DNA of 64,000 nucleotides, taken from positions 17,257,462-17,321,461 of the forward strand of contig NC_061818.1 in NCBI RefSeq assembly GCF_021462225.1, in the 5' to 3' direction. Below the pieces are notes generated by a model. The model was given only the letters and a program-made list of their open reading frames with translations. It ran no database searches and was not told where the DNA came from. Origin of the DNA: Girardinichthys multiradiatus. Lineage: Eukaryota > Chordata > Actinopteri > Cyprinodontiformes > Goodeidae. Shown here in pieces: positions 31,150 to 42,657 of this stretch (the first letter of the stretch is position 1; every line of letters begins with the position of its first letter). The position numbers and the translations under genes are program-made.

Positions 31150-32370
31150 CCTAGCTGCTGTCCCACCTGAACTGTGGTCCCAATCATCAACTGATGTAGG
31201 ACTTATAAAGGGGTTCCCACCATACAAGGTTAAAACTAATATCTGAAAAAAGGCCATTAGTCCACCAATACCCCTTAAAGCCAGAAGCTGAAGAAGGTAC
31301 TAAGCCAGTAATACAAGATATGTTGAAGTCAGGAATATTAAGAGAAGCACCTGACGCTACATGCAAGGCATATCACACTGACATCACTATTATTATCACA
31401 GCCAAACATAACTCTAAAAAGATGTGCCCTTTAAATCCAAGTACTCTAATACCTACTGCAGAAGATGGAAAACCACATTCTTATAAAGCAAAAGTTGAAG
31501 AAGACACAAAACCCAGACAAGACATTTCTCAAACCCTTATACCAGATTCATGTGTTGTGTTTGTAGATGGCTCAGCATCTAAAGATGAATATGGAAAGAA
31601 TAGAGTTGGTTATGCAGTAACAACCATCGATAGGATAATAGAAGCTAAATCTCTACCCAATACATGCTCAGCCCAAACAGCAGAATTATATGCTGTAGTA
31701 AGAGCATGTGAATTACATGAGGGACAAATACTTACTATATACACAGACGTTTTCGGATCAGTACATCACCATGCTAAGATTTGGCAAAATAGAGGTTTTA
31801 AAACATCATCAGGGACAGAACTAACTCATTTCAACCTATTAAAGAGAAAATGTCAGATCTGCTATTTATAGACACAGACGTGCTGAAAGACGCCCAACAG
31901 TCAGCACCCAAGACAGAAATAAAGGCCTGGCTAAAGAGAGGAGCACAGAAAAAAGATGACATCTATCAGATAGAAGATAAACCAATCCTCCCAAAAAAGT
32001 TATACAACACAGCGGCTACAGTGACACATTGGGAAGACCCACGTGTCAAGGGGGGAATATGTCACATCTGGTAAAGCATTAATGCTACACTATAAATATT
32101 TCTGACTATGCAAATCATTTTTGCAGATCATGCATAATTTGTTGCAAACACGGGGGAAGAAATATTGCCTAGTTGTAATAGATGAACCTAGTGACACATT
32201 TCTTCCCCACATATGGTATCCCACAGATTATAAGGTCAGATAATGGAACTCATTTTGTAAATAAATTAATAGAACTAAGTTCTAATGCATTAGGGTTTCA
32301 GTTAAAGATTAAGGAAAACAATGGAAGAAACAGGGAGGCCATGGCCCGAATGCCTATCCCTGGTTAAATT
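31150..32370 (+). pseudogene. ERV A pol remnants (RT start, RNase H, integrase pieces)
   Basis: The reverse transcriptase start is seen at 31150-31250 ('VPPELWSQSSTDVGLIKG'). The RT palm is missing: the frame from 31320 passes in a few residues to the connection/RNase H region. RNase H is recognisable ('VVFVDGSASKDEYG', 'SAQTAELYAVVRACEL', 'TIYTDV'). The linker to integrase lies at 31850-32074 ('KAWLKRGAQKKDDIYQ'). An integrase scrap at 32182-32367 has 'IIRSDNGTHFVNK', the second catalytic D. Frames do not join and large parts are deleted, so no active enzyme can be made. Confidence 0.85.
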
Positions 32371-32945
32371 ATGGATGAGAATAACTCCAAATCAAACTGG
32401 TCTTACTCCATTTGCCACCTACTGTACATCATTGTATAACTCCACCCACTATATTCTGAGCCTGAGATCACGTGACACCAAGTTGCTGATGTGAATTTGT
32501 ATTCTCAAAGAAATAGTACATGGCAGACCGTTTTCTCTACCCTCTGACATGAATGAAATAGATAAAGCACAACAGCAACCTTCATTAGCTGAGTGGATGA
32601 ATAAAATGTTGCAGACAAAAGAAGAACAAATGTCCAGTGGTCTGCCGATAATCTCTGCTCCTATCCCACAGAATGAGGCCTGGAGACCTGGTCCTGATTA
32701 AGACACTCCACCGGAAGGATTGGAGCACTCCTTGGTAGAAAGGGCCGTTTCAAGTACTCCTGACAACGCCCACAGCTCTGAAAATAGCAGAGAGGCCTTC
32801 CTGGATCCATAAAAGCCACTGTAAGCCAGTTTTGCCGTTACAGGAGCCAGATCAACCGACGGGGTAGCAGAGGAAGTCCGGGTTCAAAGATGGCCCAGCG
32901 TCTCAAACCGGTGAAGAAAACAGCTGATCTGCACCCAATTATAAA

Positions 32946-33216
32946 ATGGCTCTCTGTAACATGTGGACAGGACTGATAAGCCTGAGCTTAATTCTGGTAG
33001 CAGGACTCTTTCTCTATCTAAAGCAGGATCCACAGGAGGTGATACCGAACCAGAAGAGATGGACATCAGACGGGACCCATCTCAGAACACTGACGGAAGA
33101 ACATGACGCACATCCATTCCTACAGAATTTCTGGTATTGCTCATGGTGGCATATGCAACACTGAACCAGGTAGAAATGCACGAAAATGAAGGGGCCGATT
33201 ATGATGACACGTTGTA
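32946..33216 (+). pseudogene. ERV A envelope remnant
   Basis: A short frame with an N-terminal hydrophobic segment ('LISLSLILVAGLFLYL', about residues 9-24) resembles the signal-anchor of the ERV env leader. The surface subunit is absent, and a charged tail at about 33165-33216 ends the region. It is only a scrap. Confidence 0.5.
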
Positions 33217-33389
33217 AATAAATCACATCAAAAGCCTGAGTGTACTCATACATTGTATTTCATAAAATGACCTTACAGCAGAAAATCGAAAGAAGTTGTT
33301 GCTTAAGTGAAATGAGAAAAAGTACAATGATGACATAAACAGGGCAGATTTTTAAATTCCTTTATTATGTTTCACTGTTTTCATTAATT

Positions 33390-33630
33390 AAGTATTATTC
33401 TTTTATTTTTATGATTTCAAGTATTATTCTTTTATTTTTATGATTTCAAGTATTATTCTTTTATTTTTATGATTTCAAGTATTATTCTTTTATTTTTATG
33501 ATTTCAAGTATTATTCTTTTATTTTTATGATTTCAAGTATTATTCTTTTATTTTTATGATTTCAAGTATTATTCTTTTATTTTTATGATTTCAAGTATTA
33601 TTCTTTTATTTTTATGATTTCAAGTATCAT
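33390..33630. repeat. 29-bp tandem array, eight full copies
   Basis: The unit is aagtattattcttttattt followed by ttatgattt c. Eight copies are virtually identical, followed by a degenerate ninth. It lies in ERV A about 180 bp before the 3' LTR. Confidence 0.95.
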
Positions 33631-33806
33631 TCTTTTTCAAGTATTAATCAACATTTAACTTTTAATGGTTGCCGAGGGCGGCGGGGCCGTATGAGTATTT
33701 CCCACAAAATATAATCTGTTTACCGTCCGTGGGTTTTCGCTCATACAAAGTATTTTTCTTACTCGTTTTTATATTAAATGTTTTTACTTGTGATAAAAGG
33801 AGGGAC

Positions 33807-34100
33807 TGTTGGATGGGTGCAAAAACTTGTTATCACTCATGTAAAAACCTTGTGTTGCAAGGCACCTGCACTATGCCTTCCTCCCTGTGTGTGTGAGATC
33901 ATTGTTATCTCTGTGTGAACCAGCCTCCTTTCCGTCTCACACACACACACCCTGTCTGAACTGTCTGTTGAACTGTACATATAAATAAAGAGATAGGGTG
34001 TCAAAAACTTTGTAGTTTCACTGCAAAGTGGGCTACCCTTGCTGCAAGTAACTCTGACTGTATCGTTCTTACCTCTGAGTTGACTAAATAATACCTAACA
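33807..34100 (+). repeat. 3' LTR of ERV A
   Basis: It matches 27015-27310 apart from one CA unit. The purine tract aaaggaggga lies directly upstream, and the target duplicate aggag directly downstream. Confidence 0.93.
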
Positions 34101-34117
34101 AGGAGGATCCATGTGCA

Positions 34118-34340
34118 GGCCGAGGGTGTGTCCCAATTCAGGGGCTGGATCCTTCCAAGTCCGATTACGTCACAGCGCAGCGCGGAATGTCTGTCAAATG
34201 TGGCCGACAAATGTGTCCTTCTTTGCCTGATTTGAAGGATGAGTTGTGAGTATCCTTCACGGTCCATCTTTTCCCATGATTCATTGCGGGTCGAAGCGGT
34301 TTGGTCAAACAGGGGCAGTCACGGCGGACCACACTGGCAA
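34118..34340. repeat. Possible DNA-transposon terminus (PIF/Harbinger or similar)
   Basis: The block starting agggtgtgtcccaattcagg, with tcatccttcaaatc-type palindromic content near 34215-34260, looks like the terminal region of a teleost DNA transposon. A SANT-type accessory gene follows at 35089. I did not find the opposite end, so the link is inference. Confidence 0.4.
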
Positions 34341-35088
34341 AAGATGAGAGTAAACTGTGAAAAATTACACTTTCTGTGACACAAATGAACTTTTACAATG
34401 TTTTTAGCGCGGGAATATAACTGTGTAGACGTGAAAAATCTGCTTGATTTATCAAGACATCGCTTAATTTCAAATGTGCTCCGACGTGTTCGGAGTTTTC
34501 CGCTCCCACTGTAGTAACTGCCGGTTTGCTTCGCCAGCCCTACCAGCAGTGGAGCGAGCTAGACCCGGTAGAGATCTGGCCGGACTATCGGCACTGAGCT
34601 CCTGCTGCCAGTCATCACAGTGAACGTTAAACACAAGTGATTTCTAACAGTTTATGTTAGTATTATTTTCATGTATTGTGTCATTTGTTCATGCAAGTCG
34701 ATTTGACATTACAGGTGATATGAAAGTTAACCTGAATAAATGGACAATTTTATGTAATCTTACTGTATCGCTGGAGAGTGTGATTGAGAATAAATAAGCT
34801 TTTAAATATTCATTTTTAATGAAGAAATGTGCTATATGTGTTTTAAAAGTATATTTATAATTCAGCTAGCATTATAATTCATGATTCCAGGTACAGCTGA
34901 AGAGAAATACACTTTCAAATGCAAGCAAATCTCAGTAAAGAAGTGAAAAGTTTGAAAGAGCTTGTTTAGGCATTTGCGTAGAAATATTTTAATATGTTCT
35001 GCAAATTAAGACAAATGTAAAATTAAAAAAGGCTTTTTTTACACTGATATTAAGCAAGATGGTTTTTTTTGTTGTTTTTGTTGTTTAG

Positions 35089-35835
35089 GGACAAAGGAGC
35101 AGACGAGCCAGTTTATTAAGCTCAGGGGTGAGAACGACCACCTTTTTACTGGAGCTAAAAACTCAGCCACCGTGGCTTGGAGGTACAATAATAACATTCT
35201 TTGCAGTCAGTTTCTGTCCAGTTTCAAAAACTCCTATCTTTCTAACTTTCATAAATATCCATCCAGTGATTAACATACTTCTTTTGGTTTTCCCTCTTTC
35301 CTTTTGTTTGTTTAGGACAATTCTGGAGAAGATGGGCCAACAGGGGAAGGTCAACCGCTTGCAGGCCAAAGAAAAGTGGGACAATATGAAAAAGAAATAT
35401 AAAGTATGTTCAAACGTTCTCATGTCACACACAAATAAAAACTATTTCTAAAAGTCTTATTGGTTTCTCTGTTTAGTCAACTCTTTTTTTCTTCCTTCTA
35501 ACTTTAGGATTTTAAGTATCCAGGGTCCGGAGAGGGAGTCAGTGAAAAGCCCACTGCTGCTACTTGGCCCTGGTTTGTCTTTATGGATGAGGTGTTGGGA
35601 CAGAGGTCTTCCACAACACCTCCTGTCCTAATTGCCTCCATCCCTGAGGACACTCCAGGGCCAAGCGGAGCGGTGGGCAACCAGATGGAGAAGGAAGACA
35701 GTGAGCCAGCAGGAAGGGGTCAGAAAAGAAAGGACAGAGATGATGGAGTTGATCAGGGAGGACATGAGGGCACAGAGAATGGACAGACTGTTTTCCAAAG
35801 AATGGCACCAAAATAAGGTGCTACATAAGAAATAA
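35089..35835 (+). CDS. SANT/Myb-like (PIF/Harbinger accessory type) gene, three exons
   Basis: Three segments join through GT-AG introns in frame: 35089-35182, 35316-35403 and 35508-35835. The product has a trihelix/MADF-like DNA-binding domain: 'FIKLRGENDHLFTGAKNSA', then 'AKEKWDNMKKKYKD', then 'AATWPWFVFMDEVLGQ'. A Pro/Glu-rich linker and a charged coiled-coil tail ('MELIREDMRAQRMDRLF') follow. The tail is in a different frame from the linker, so a frameshift near 35720-35735 is likely and the gene may be a pseudogene. Such proteins accompany Harbinger transposases and guide them to DNA. No transposase is nearby. The upstream start exon was not found. Confidence 0.65.
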
Positions 35836-36234
35836 ATAAATATGTTTCGATTTATTTCGATATGTTTCAATTTCTAAATTGTTTTTGTCACCAATGTATG
35901 TTATTTCCATTTAACCTGACAATACATCAACTTCATTTAAATTTTTAAACACAAAGTTTATTTTGAAAATTACAAATAGCATTTTAAACAGAATGCGGAA
36001 AAAAAGAACATTCAAACAGATCAAGATTACAAGAAACAAAAGGCATAAAATAAAACTATGTACAAGTATTTACAATGGCGACAGCAGGATCAACCTGAGT
36101 GACTGGTTCCTGGAAAAACCTCTTCAACAGAACAAAGAGGCAGATGTCTTTCTAAACAGAAAGTCTGGCGGTGTGGCTAAATCTTTCACAAGGTCAGAGA
36201 CTTGGGTGGGATGCTGCAACTGAGACCTGTGGTT

Positions 36235-36457
36235 TGTCTTTCTGGATGGTGAGCGAAGCATCACACAGGTGCATGTAGCGACAGTGTAGAGGAAAAACTC
36301 CCTTTTAACAGGAAGAAACCTCCAGCAGAACCAGAACCAGGCTCAGTGTGAGCGGCCATCTGCCACGACCGACTGGGGTTTAGAGAGAACAGAGCAGAGA
36401 CACAAAGAGAACACAGAAGCACTGATCCAGGAGTACCTTCTATGGGAAGGAAAAGTA
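36235..36457. repeat. Common teleost dispersed repeat
   Basis: The phrase ttaacaggaagaaacctcc followed by agcagaaccagaaccaggc and a ggccatctgcc block is a familiar high-copy fish repeat. The family name is not certain. Bordered at 36458 by a Tc1 end. Confidence 0.5.
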
Positions 36458-37710
36458 CAGGGGTTGGACAATGAAACTGAAACACCTGGTTTTAGACCAC
36501 AATAATTCATTAGTATGGTGTAGGGCCTCCTTTTGCGGCCAATACAGCGTCAATTCATCTTGGGAATGACATATACAAGTCCTGCACAGTGTTCAGAGGG
36601 ATTTTAAGCCATTCTTCTTGCAGGATAGTAGCCAGGTCAATACGTGATACTGGTGGAGGAAAACATTTCCTGACTCGCTCCTCCAAAACACCCAAAGTGG
36701 CTCAGTAATATTTAGATCTGGTGACTGTGCAGGCCATGGGAGATGTTCAACTTCACTTTCATGTTCATCAAACCAATCTTTCACCAGTCTTGCTGTGTGT
36801 ATTGGTGCATTGTCATCCTGATACACGGCACCGCCTTCAGGATACAATGTTTGAACCATTGGATGCACATGGTCCTCAAGAAAAGTTCGGTAGTCCTTGG
36901 CAGTGACGCGCCCATCTAGCACAAGTATTGGGCCAAGGGAACCCAAACCATCACTGATCCACCCCCATGCTTCACTCTGGGCATGCAACAGTCTGGGTGG
37001 TACGCTTCTTTGGGGCTTCTCCACACTGTAACTCTCCCGGATGTGGGGAAAACAGTAAAGGTGGACTCATCAGAGAACAATACATGTTTCACATTGTCCA
37101 CAGCCCAAGATTTGCGCTTCTTGAACCATTGAAACCGACGTTTGGCATTGGCATGAGTGACCAAAGGTTTGGCTATAGCAGCCCGGCCGTGTATATTGAC
37201 CCTGTGGAGCTCCCGACAGACAGTTCTGGTGGAAACAGGAGAGTTGAGGTGCACATTTAATTCTGCCGTGATTTGGGCAGCCGTGGTTTTATGTTTTTTG
37301 GACACAATCCGGGTTAGCACCCGAACATCCCTTTCAGACAGCTTCCTCTTGCGTCCACAGTTAATCCTGTTGGATGTGGTTCGTCCTTCTTGGTGGTATG
37401 CTGACATTACCCTGGATACCGTGGCTCTTGATACATCACAAAGACTTGCTGTCTTGGTCACAGATGCGCCAGCAAGACGTGCACCAACAATTTGTCCTCT
37501 TTTGAACTCTGGTATGTCACCCATAATGTTGTGTGCCTTTCAATATTTTGAGCAAAACTGTGCTCTTACCCTGCTAATTGAACCTTCAAACTCTGCTCTT
37601 ACTGGTGCAATGTGCAATCAATGAAGACTGGCTACCAGGCTGGTCCAATTTAGCCATGAAACCTCCCACACTAAAATGACAGGTGGTTCAGTTTCATTGT
37701 CCAACCCATG
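36458..37710 (-). mobile_element. Tc1-like transposon, family A, second copy
   Basis: It is flanked by TA (36456-36457 and 37711-37712). Inverted ends start CAGGGGTTGGACAATGAAAC and end ttgtccaacccatg. Length is 1,253 bp, nearly equal to the 23684 copy. Confidence 0.92.
36593..37524 (-). pseudogene. Tc1-family transposase, frameshifted (second copy)
   Basis: The N-terminal frame 37524-36916 covers both helix-turn-helix domains and the first catalytic D ('VLFSDESTF'). It ends in 'MVWVPLAQYLC', exactly like the 23870 copy. The C-terminal frame (37024-36593) has 'YQDDNAPIHTARLVK' and 'LNITEPLW', then a further frameshift after 'LWVFWRSES'. It is inactive by itself. The shared first lesion shows that the two copies descend from an already broken source. 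Confidence 0.9.
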
Positions 37711-37712
37711 TA

Positions 37713-37965
37713 AATGTTAATGGATGTAGCTCCTTCAGTCGTTTCACCTAGAAAAAAAGAACAGATAAACTTTGAGCCAGTTTTCAAGGATAGAGTCTGA
37801 AAGAGAGCACATATAATTAGTTACAGTAAAAGCTCAGTCATTTGCTATATCTATCCATCTAGAGCCCACCGATGGTCATTGTTATACTAAAAACCACAAG
37901 GATGGGGATACCTCTCTCTGTCAGACTGATTATAACCATTGGAAAAGAGAAGGGGTCATACAGGC
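37713..37965 (-). repeat. Dispersed retroposon-like fragments
   Basis: Bases 37720-37850 match the reverse complement of 47380-47470 ('gctccttcagtcgtttcacc' / ggtgaaacgac-type block). Bases 37850-37965 match 22465-22590 directly. They are unclassified. Confidence 0.6.
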
Positions 37966-38455
37966 AGCAGACGGTGCTCACAAAATATTACAATTAGTTA
38001 TACCCCTCCAAAATTAATCACATCTATAATATTATACTTGCCTGCATACAGTCATGTTCTGGTGGTGTATATATCTATATATATATATAAAGAGAGAGAG
38101 AGAGAGAGGAAAAATAAGTATTTGAACACCCTGTGACTTGGCAAGTTCTCCAGCTTAGAAATCATGGAGGGTCTGAAACTTTCATCTTAGGTGCACGTCC
38201 ACTGTGAGAGACATAATATAAAAAAAACCAATTTTTTTTATTTATTTGTGTGTTACTGCTGCTAATAACTATTTGAACACCTGCCAATCAGCAAAAATTC
38301 TGGCCCTCAAAGACCTGTTAGTCCGCCTCTAAAAAGTCCACCTCCACTCCACTTATTACACTTATTATTCTAAATTAGAAGCACCTGTTTGAGGTCGTGA
38401 CTTGCATAAAGACACCTGTCCAGCTGACACAATCAGTTAGACTCTCACTACTAAC

Positions 38456-39414
38456 ATGGCTAAGACAAAAGAGCAGCCCAAAGCCACCAAAGACAAAATT
38501 GTAGACCTTCACAAGGCTGGAAAGGGCTACGGAGCAATTGTCAAGCAGCTTGGTGAAAAAATATCAACTGTTGGAGCAATTAATAGAAAATGGAAGAAGG
38601 TAAACATGACTGTCACTCTCCGTCGGATTGGGGCTCCATTTATGATCTCACCATGTGGCGTATCAGTGACCCTAGAAAGGTGAGGAGTCAGCCCAGAACT
38701 ACAGGGAGGAGCTGGTCAATGACCTGAAGAGAGCTGGCACCACTGTTTCCAAGGTTACTGTGGGTAATACACTAAGACGTCATAGTTTAAAGTCATGAAT
38801 GGTACGTAAAGTTCCCCTGCTTAAATCAGCACACGTCCAGGCCCGTCTTAAGTTTGCCCATGACCATTTGGATGATCCAGAGGAGTCATGGGAGAAAGTT
38901 CTGTGGTCAGATGAGACCAAATTAGAACTGTTTGGTTTTAATTTTACTCTCCATGTTTGGAGGATGAAGAATGATGAGTGTGTTTTTCTGCACATGGGAC
39001 AGGATGACTCCACTGCATTAAGGAGAGGATGACCGGGGCCATGTATTGCGAGATTTTGGGGAACAACCTCCTTCCCTCAGCTAGAGCGTTGAAGATGGGT
39101 CATGGCTGGGTCTTCTACATGACAATGACCCGATGCACACAGCCAGGATAAACAAGGAGTGGCTCTGTAAGAAGCATATCATGGTTCTTGAGTGGCCTAG
39201 CCAGTCTCCAGACCTAAACCCTATAGAAAATCTTTGGAGGGAGCTCAAACCCTGTTTCTCTCAGGGACAGCCCAGAAACTGGGCTGATCTGGAGAAGATC
39301 TGTGTGGAGGAATGGACCAAAATCCCTGCTGCCTTTTGTGCAAACCTGGTGAAAGGCCATAGGAAAAGTTTGACCTCTACAATTGCAAACAAAGGCTACT
39401 GTACCAAATATTAA
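38456..39414 (+). pseudogene. Tc1-like transposase, family C, multiply broken
   Basis: Three frames are seen: 38456-38683 (N-terminal HTH, '[20 protein letters not shown]'), 38799-39032 (first catalytic D in 'VLWSDETKLELF') and 39133-39414 ('[16 protein letters not shown]' with the catalytic E or D position). Stops and indels separate them. The order and spacing match a 340-aa Tc1 transposase. The second catalytic D region around 39120 is recognisable as 'HDNDPMHTA'-like only with frame changes. Confidence 0.8.
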
Positions 39415-39568
39415 ATTTTCACAGGTGTTCAAATAGTTATTAGCAGCAGTAACACAGCAGTAACACACAAATAAATTAAAAAATCATACATTGTGATGTC
39501 CGGATTTGTTTTTTTTTAGATTATGTCTCACAGTGGACGTGCACCTACGATGAAAGTTTCAGACCCCT

Positions 39569-40278
39569 TGTCAGGATGTGAGGTTTGGGACTTTGTTTTG
39601 GGTTTTTGTTTACTTTAGCTAGAAGTTTTTGGTTTGGTGTTTGTTTACTTTCATTTAGTCAGGTGTTTTTCCTGTTTACTTCTGGTGATGGTAGTTTTAG
39701 TTTCTATGCTTCAGGTGTGAATTTGGGTTTCTTATTGATTGTCTAGGTTCTGTGTTTTTATGGGTTTGATGATTGTCTGTCTAGATCTGTTCCTCTGTTT
39801 TTAGTTTTGATGTTTATTTTCTGCCCTGTCCTTCGTATTTCTGTTCTGTGTTCTGGTTTCTGCGTTTACAGTTTGTTCTTCATCTAGCTCCTCCAGGTCC
39901 TCATTTGTCCCTATCTGGTTCATCTGCCCCCTCTGCTTCCCTGCCTCCTTGTCTCACCTGTTCCCTGTTCCTCTGATTACCTGCCCTATTGTTTCATGCC
40001 TACCTTTGTCTGTATTTAAGTTTGCCTTCGTCCTTTGTTCCACGCGGTGTCGTTATGTCTCTTCCATGTCCTCGTGAGATGTCTCTTTTGGATTTTTGTC
40101 CTTGCTCTGGATTCTGTTAAGTTCTGTTTTCAAATACCCTGTCAACTGGATTATTTTGTCACCCTGCACCACGCCTTCATGTGAGTGAACTCTTTAAATT
40201 AAAGTTGGAGTTTTGATCCCACTCTGCTTTTCTCCGTGCTTGTCTGCCTCTGGTCCACCACAAAATAGAGTTATGACA
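39569..40278 (+). repeat. Solo LTR inserted in the Tc1 family C inverted repeat
   Basis: The 710-bp block starts TGTCAGGATG and ends TTATGACA. It is flanked by a perfect 5-bp duplication, cccct (39564-39568 and 40279-40283), inside the Tc1 terminal repeat. There is no internal region. It resembles in style the LTRs at 59570 and 62066 (shared 'cacctgttccctgttt'-type block) but is a different family member. Confidence 0.85.
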
Positions 40279-40327
40279 CCCCTCCATGATTTCTAAGTTG
40301 GAAAACTTGCAAAGTCGCAGGGTGTTC

Positions 40328-41778
40328 ACAGAATCAATGGAAATCAAATTTATTAACCAATGGAGGCCTGGATTTGGAGTCACACACAAAATTAAAGTGG
40401 AAAAACACACTACAGGCTGATCCAACTTTGATGTAATGTCCTTAAAACAAAATTAGGCTCAGTATTGTGTGTGGCCTCCACGTGCCTGTATGACCTCCCT
40501 ACAACGCCTGGGCATGCTCCTGATGAGACGGTGGATGATCTCCTGAGGGATCTCCTCCCAGACATGGACTAAAGCATCCGCCAACTCCTGGACAGTCTGT
40601 GGTGCAACGTGACGTTGGTGGATGGAGCCAGACATGATGTCCCAGATGTGCTCAATCGGATTCAGGTCTGGGGAACGGGCGGGCCAGTCCATAGCTTCAA
40701 TGTCTTCATCTTGCAGGAACTACTGACACACTCCAGCCACATGAGGTCTAGCATTGTCCTGCATTAGGAGGAACCCAGGGCCAACCGCACCAGCATATGG
40801 TCTCACAAGGGGTCTGAGGATCTCATCTCAGTACCTAATGGCAGTCAGGCTACCTCTGGCGAGCACATGGAGGGCCCTGCAGTCCTCCAAAGAAATGCCA
40901 ACCCACACCATTACTGACCCATTGCCAAACCGGTCATGCTGAAGGATGTTGCAGGCAGCAGATCGCTCTCCACGGTGTCTCCAGACTCTGTCACATCTGT
41001 CACATGTGCTCAGTATGAACCTGCTTTCATCTGTGAAGAGCACAGGGCGCCAGTGGTGAATTTGCCAATCCTGGTGTTCTCTGGCAAATGCCAAGCATCC
41101 TGCACGGTGTCGGGCTGTGAGCACAACCCCCATTTGTGGACGTTAGGCCCTCATACCATCCTCATGGAGTCAGTTTCTAACCGTTTGTGCAGACACATGC
41201 ACATTTGTGGCCTGCTGGAGGTCATTTTGCAGGGCTCTGGCAGTGCTCTTCCTGTCCCTCCTTGCACAAAGGCGGAGGCACTGGTCCTGCTGCTGGGTTG
41301 TTGCCCTCCTACAGCCTCCTCCACGTCTCCTGGTGTACTGGTCTGTCTCCTGGTAGCGCCTCCAGACTCTGGACACTACGCTGACAGACACAGCAAACCT
41401 TGCCACAGCTCGCATTGATGTGCCATCCTGGATGAGCTGCACTACCCGAGCCACTCGTGTGGGTTGTAGAGTCCGTCTCATGCTACCACGAGTGTGAAAG
41501 CACCACCAACATTCAAAAGTGACCAAAACATCAGCCAGAAAGCATAGGTACTGAGACGTAGTCTGTGGTCCCCACCTGCAGAACCACTCCTTTATTGAGT
41601 GTGTCTTGCTAATTACCAAAGATTTCCCCCTGTTGTCTATTTCAGTTGTACAACAGCATGTGAAGTTGATTGTCAATCAGTGTTGCTTCCTAAGTGGACA
41701 GTTTGATTTCACAGAAGTTTGGTTTACTTGGAGTTATATTGTGTTGTTTAAGTGTTCCCTTTATTTTTTTGAGCAGTG
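40328..41778 (-). mobile_element. Tc1-like transposon, family D, 3'-truncated
   Basis: The right (5') terminus ends tttttttgagcagtg at 41778. The transposase lies on the minus strand. The other terminus is missing: sequence from about 40328 ('gaatcaatggaaatcaaatt') is internal 3' DNA directly fused to family C. Confidence 0.8.
40459..41481 (-). pseudogene. Tc1-like transposase, family D, broken
   Basis: The start at 41481 ([20 protein letters not shown]) is the usual family start. The N-terminal frame runs to about 41170 and a middle frame covers 41133-40828 ('PVLFTDESRFIL', 'NGSVMVWVGI'). The C-terminal frame is 40692-40459 ('[16 protein letters not shown]', ending 'ARGGHTQY'). Frameshifts near 41150 and 40760 split it. 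All catalytic blocks are recognisable, but no single intact protein results. Confidence 0.85.
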
Positions 41779-42657
41779 TGTGTGTATATGTGTGTGAGAG
41801 AGGCAGAAGAAAAAGTTTAGTATAGGTTCAGATTTTGCACAAAGAAATATTATCAGTCAGTCAGTTGTCCACCTGCCTGTCACTTCCTTCCACAACATGA
41901 ACTATACTCCTTTCTAAAACAACTTTATTTTCGCATCTCTAATGTCCCTTTTCACTTTTACCTTCTTTTCCGACTGATCGCAATATTTAAGACAAACGAA
42001 ACTTCCTTCAGGAAAGTTTGAACTTCTTTTTTTTTTTTTTACTTATTTACACTTAAACTTCCACACTGTGAAAAACCAATGTTATCTTCCAAATTAAAGC
42101 ACATTTAACACAATCATCCCCACTTTTTCCTTTCATTATTTTATAAATCAGTGTATGAAGAAGGAGACACCCCTGATGCCTCAAGGTTCCGGAACCATTT
42201 TATTTTTTTTACCCGTTCAGCGGCACGTCTGCCGTCTGGCTTTTCTCCTTTATGAGGTGTAGAAAATTGCTAAAAACCACCCGCAAAACCCTGTGTTCTG
42301 CTTTATCCCATTGTTACCAATGAGAACCTCCCTGCAATTCCTTTGCAGGGTAACCGGGCCCTCAGCTGATGTCCTCCCTCTCGCAACTCTGGAACCTAAT
42401 TAATTAGTTAGGAGATGATGGTTAATGTGTAATAAAAATAATAATATACATTATATCATACAGAGCAACTTCTCACCCAGATATATTTGAAGACAAATAG
42501 TTCGGATCCAATCGGCCAGAAGCCGCAGGCGGGCACCAGAACTCCCCTCCGTAAAATGGAGGTGGACTGAGGAGAACGTCTTCAGGCTGGCCGGGCGTCC
42601 GTGTCCCCGTCCTGCGGTCTCCTCTGGCACGTTAGATCCTGTTCGTGACGCTAAAAT
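41779..42657 (-). other. Non-coding DNA; right part probably ERV family C leader
   Basis: No open frames of interest. Read on the minus strand, the sequence following the LTR end at 42658 (ttttagcgtcacgaacagg) looks like a retroviral primer site and GC-rich leader to about 42480. Further left it is AT-rich and unrecognised. Confidence 0.5.

Larger units (their letters stand above)
27015..34100 (+). mobile_element. ERV-like LTR element A with near-identical LTRs, decayed interior
   Basis: LTRs at 27015-27310 and 33807-34100 differ mainly by one CA unit. The element is flanked by a perfect 5-bp duplication, aggag (27010-27014 and 34101-34105). A primer-binding site follows the 5' LTR and a purine tract (aaaaggagggac) precedes the 3' LTR. 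Inside are a hairpin-rich duplicated leader, a gag start (28286, 'MGKKQSKLIDL') that soon stops, broken pol pieces (31.1-32.4 kb) and env remnants (32.9-33.2 kb). Pieces match gamma/epsilon-like retroviral proteins. No gene is complete. Confidence 0.9.
38105..40327 (+). mobile_element. Tc1-like transposon, family C, with solo LTR insertion
   Basis: The left end reads gaggaaaaataagtatttga, followed by a long inverted repeat (38120-38220) whose partner is at 39515-39568 plus 40279-40327. The partner is split by an LTR at 39569-40278. The transposase is broken. The right end is cut near 40327, where family D sequence begins. Confidence 0.8.

Noticed and set aside
33390..33630. CRISPR-like regular array
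   Set aside because: The 29-bp units are directly adjacent with no spacers, in a eukaryotic ERV; it is a simple tandem repeat.
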